The notes beneath the pieces were generated by a model. It was not told the origin of the DNA. It did not search any database and was given only the letters and a program-made list of their open reading frames with translations. From positions 1-7,740 of the forward strand of contig AWGX01001009.1 in assembly GCA_000495415.1 (NCBI GenBank): DNA of 7,740 bases, given 5' to 3'. The DNA is from Smithella sp. ME-1 (lineage in GTDB: Bacteria; Desulfobacterota; Syntrophia; Syntrophales; Smithellaceae). The translations under genes and the position numbers were made by a program. Positions 7,119 to 7,740 of the stretch are shown piece after piece (the first letter of the stretch is position 1; each line of letters starts with the position of its first letter).

Positions 7119-7740
7119 ATGGATGCAATAAGAATCAAAGGTGCGTCCCAGCATAACTTAAAGAATATCAGTTTAGATATACCTCGCGATAAGTTTGTCG
7201 TTATTACCGGTGTGAGCGGTTCAGGCAAATCATCACTCGCGTTCGACACAATTTATGCTGAAGGTCAAAGGCGATACGTGGAATCTCTTTCCACTTACGC
7301 GCGTCAGTTTATCGGGCAAATGGATAAACCGGATGTGGAATCCATTGAAGGTTTATCGCCGGCTATAGCCATTGAGCAGCGCACAGCCAGCCATAATCCG
7401 CGTTCGACGGTAGGTACAGTAACCGAAATCTATGATTACATGCGGTTGCTTTACGCCGGTATAGGTGTTTGTCATTGTTATTGTTGTGGGCGGGAGATTA
7501 AATCACAAACAATTGACAGTATTCTGGAGAGTGTTCTTTCTCTTCCGGCTAATACTAATTTCAGCGTTATGGCGCCACTGGTGCGCGGGAAGAAAGGTGA
7601 ATTCCAGAAAGAACTTAGAAAGCTTCAGAAAGAAGGATTTGCGCGCGTCCGCATTGATGGAGTGGTGCGGGATCTGGCAGAAGAAATTGTTCTGGAAAAG
7701 AATAAGCGTCATGATATCGATCTTATTGTTGATCGGCTGG
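7119..7740 (+). CDS. uvrA: Excinuclease ABC subunit A, N-terminal part (cut by window end)
   Basis: UvrA is the damage-sensing ATPase that loads UvrB in nucleotide excision repair, and it is the protein recruited by Mfd. The visible 207 codons start with [17 protein letters not shown], the typical UvrA opening. They contain Walker [10 protein letters not shown] (31-39), then [17 protein letters not shown] (42-58), YARQF (60-64) and [14 protein letters not shown] (100-113). A Cys-rich patch at 118-123 (C-H-C-Y-C-C) includes a C-x2-C pair (120/123). The [11 protein letters not shown] stretch and RVRIDG lie in the region that leads to the UvrB-binding domain. A full protein is about 940 residues, so roughly 730 are missing beyond the edge. 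The gene starts 21 nt after surA, in A/T-rich sequence with no recognisable Shine-Dalgarno. The ATG is nevertheless fixed by family similarity. Confidence 0.97.
   Translation, partial: MDAIRIKGASQHNLKNISLDIPRDKFVVITGVSGSGKSSLAFDTIYAEGQRRYVESLSTYARQFIGQMDKPDVESIEGLSPAIAIEQRTASHNPRSTVGTVTEIYDYMRLLYAGIGVCHCYCCGREIKSQTIDSILESVLSLPANTNFSVMAPLVRGKKGEFQKELRKLQKEGFARVRIDGVVRDLAEEIVLEKNKRHDIDLIVDRL

Noticed and set aside
6944..7249. Minus-strand open frame of 101 codons across the surA–uvrA junction
   Set aside because: It overlaps two well-supported genes on the opposite strand and has no recognisable motif.
1..7740. CRISPR arrays, tRNA or rRNA genes, insertion sequences, phage or defence genes
   Set aside because: No direct repeat arrays, tRNA-like cloverleaf, transposase motif or terminal inverted repeats were seen. 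The window is almost fully accounted for by housekeeping genes.

Overview
The window is a stretch of ordinary bacterial chromosome at moderate-to-low GC. It is densely coding, with no mobile element, RNA gene or CRISPR array that I can see. A signal-peptide SurA, a probable lipoprotein PPIase, and an mfd–PPIase–PPIase order together point to a Gram-negative diderm. The gene order and protein style recall Desulfobacterota ('Deltaproteobacteria'), perhaps a Syntrophales-like lineage. That placement is an impression from memory and not a measured result.

Layout: (1) positions 1-68 hold the region downstream of moeA, with a small A/T-rich hairpin that may be its terminator. (2) 69-1307, minus strand, is a complete moeA (molybdopterin molybdenumtransferase). 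(3) 1308-1527 is a 220-nt divergent intergenic region. It has a good moeA promoter and ribosome site on the minus strand, a weak possible mfd promoter, and a perfect 13-bp inverted repeat followed by TTTT just before mfd. (4) 1528-5100, plus strand, is a complete mfd (transcription-repair coupling factor). (5) 5127-6095 is a probable lipoprotein with a SurA-like N-terminal region and one parvulin domain. (6) 6123-7097 is a single-parvulin-domain SurA with a Sec signal peptide and a GTG start. (7) 7119-7740 is the first 207 codons of uvrA, cut by the window edge.

The four plus-strand genes are separated by 26, 27 and 21 nt with no terminator visible between them, so they look like one transcription unit. 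Two jobs are interleaved in it. Mfd displaces stalled RNA polymerase and recruits UvrA, and UvrA begins nucleotide excision repair. Between them lie two related envelope folding factors. moeA is transcribed away from the unit and belongs to molybdenum cofactor synthesis, with no visible functional link.

I did not find a new defence or mobile system. The observations most worth checking are the glycine replacing the usual glutamate in helicase motif V of Mfd, the glutamine replacing the first conserved histidine in both parvulin domains, the hairpin in front of mfd, and the mfd–uvrA co-location.
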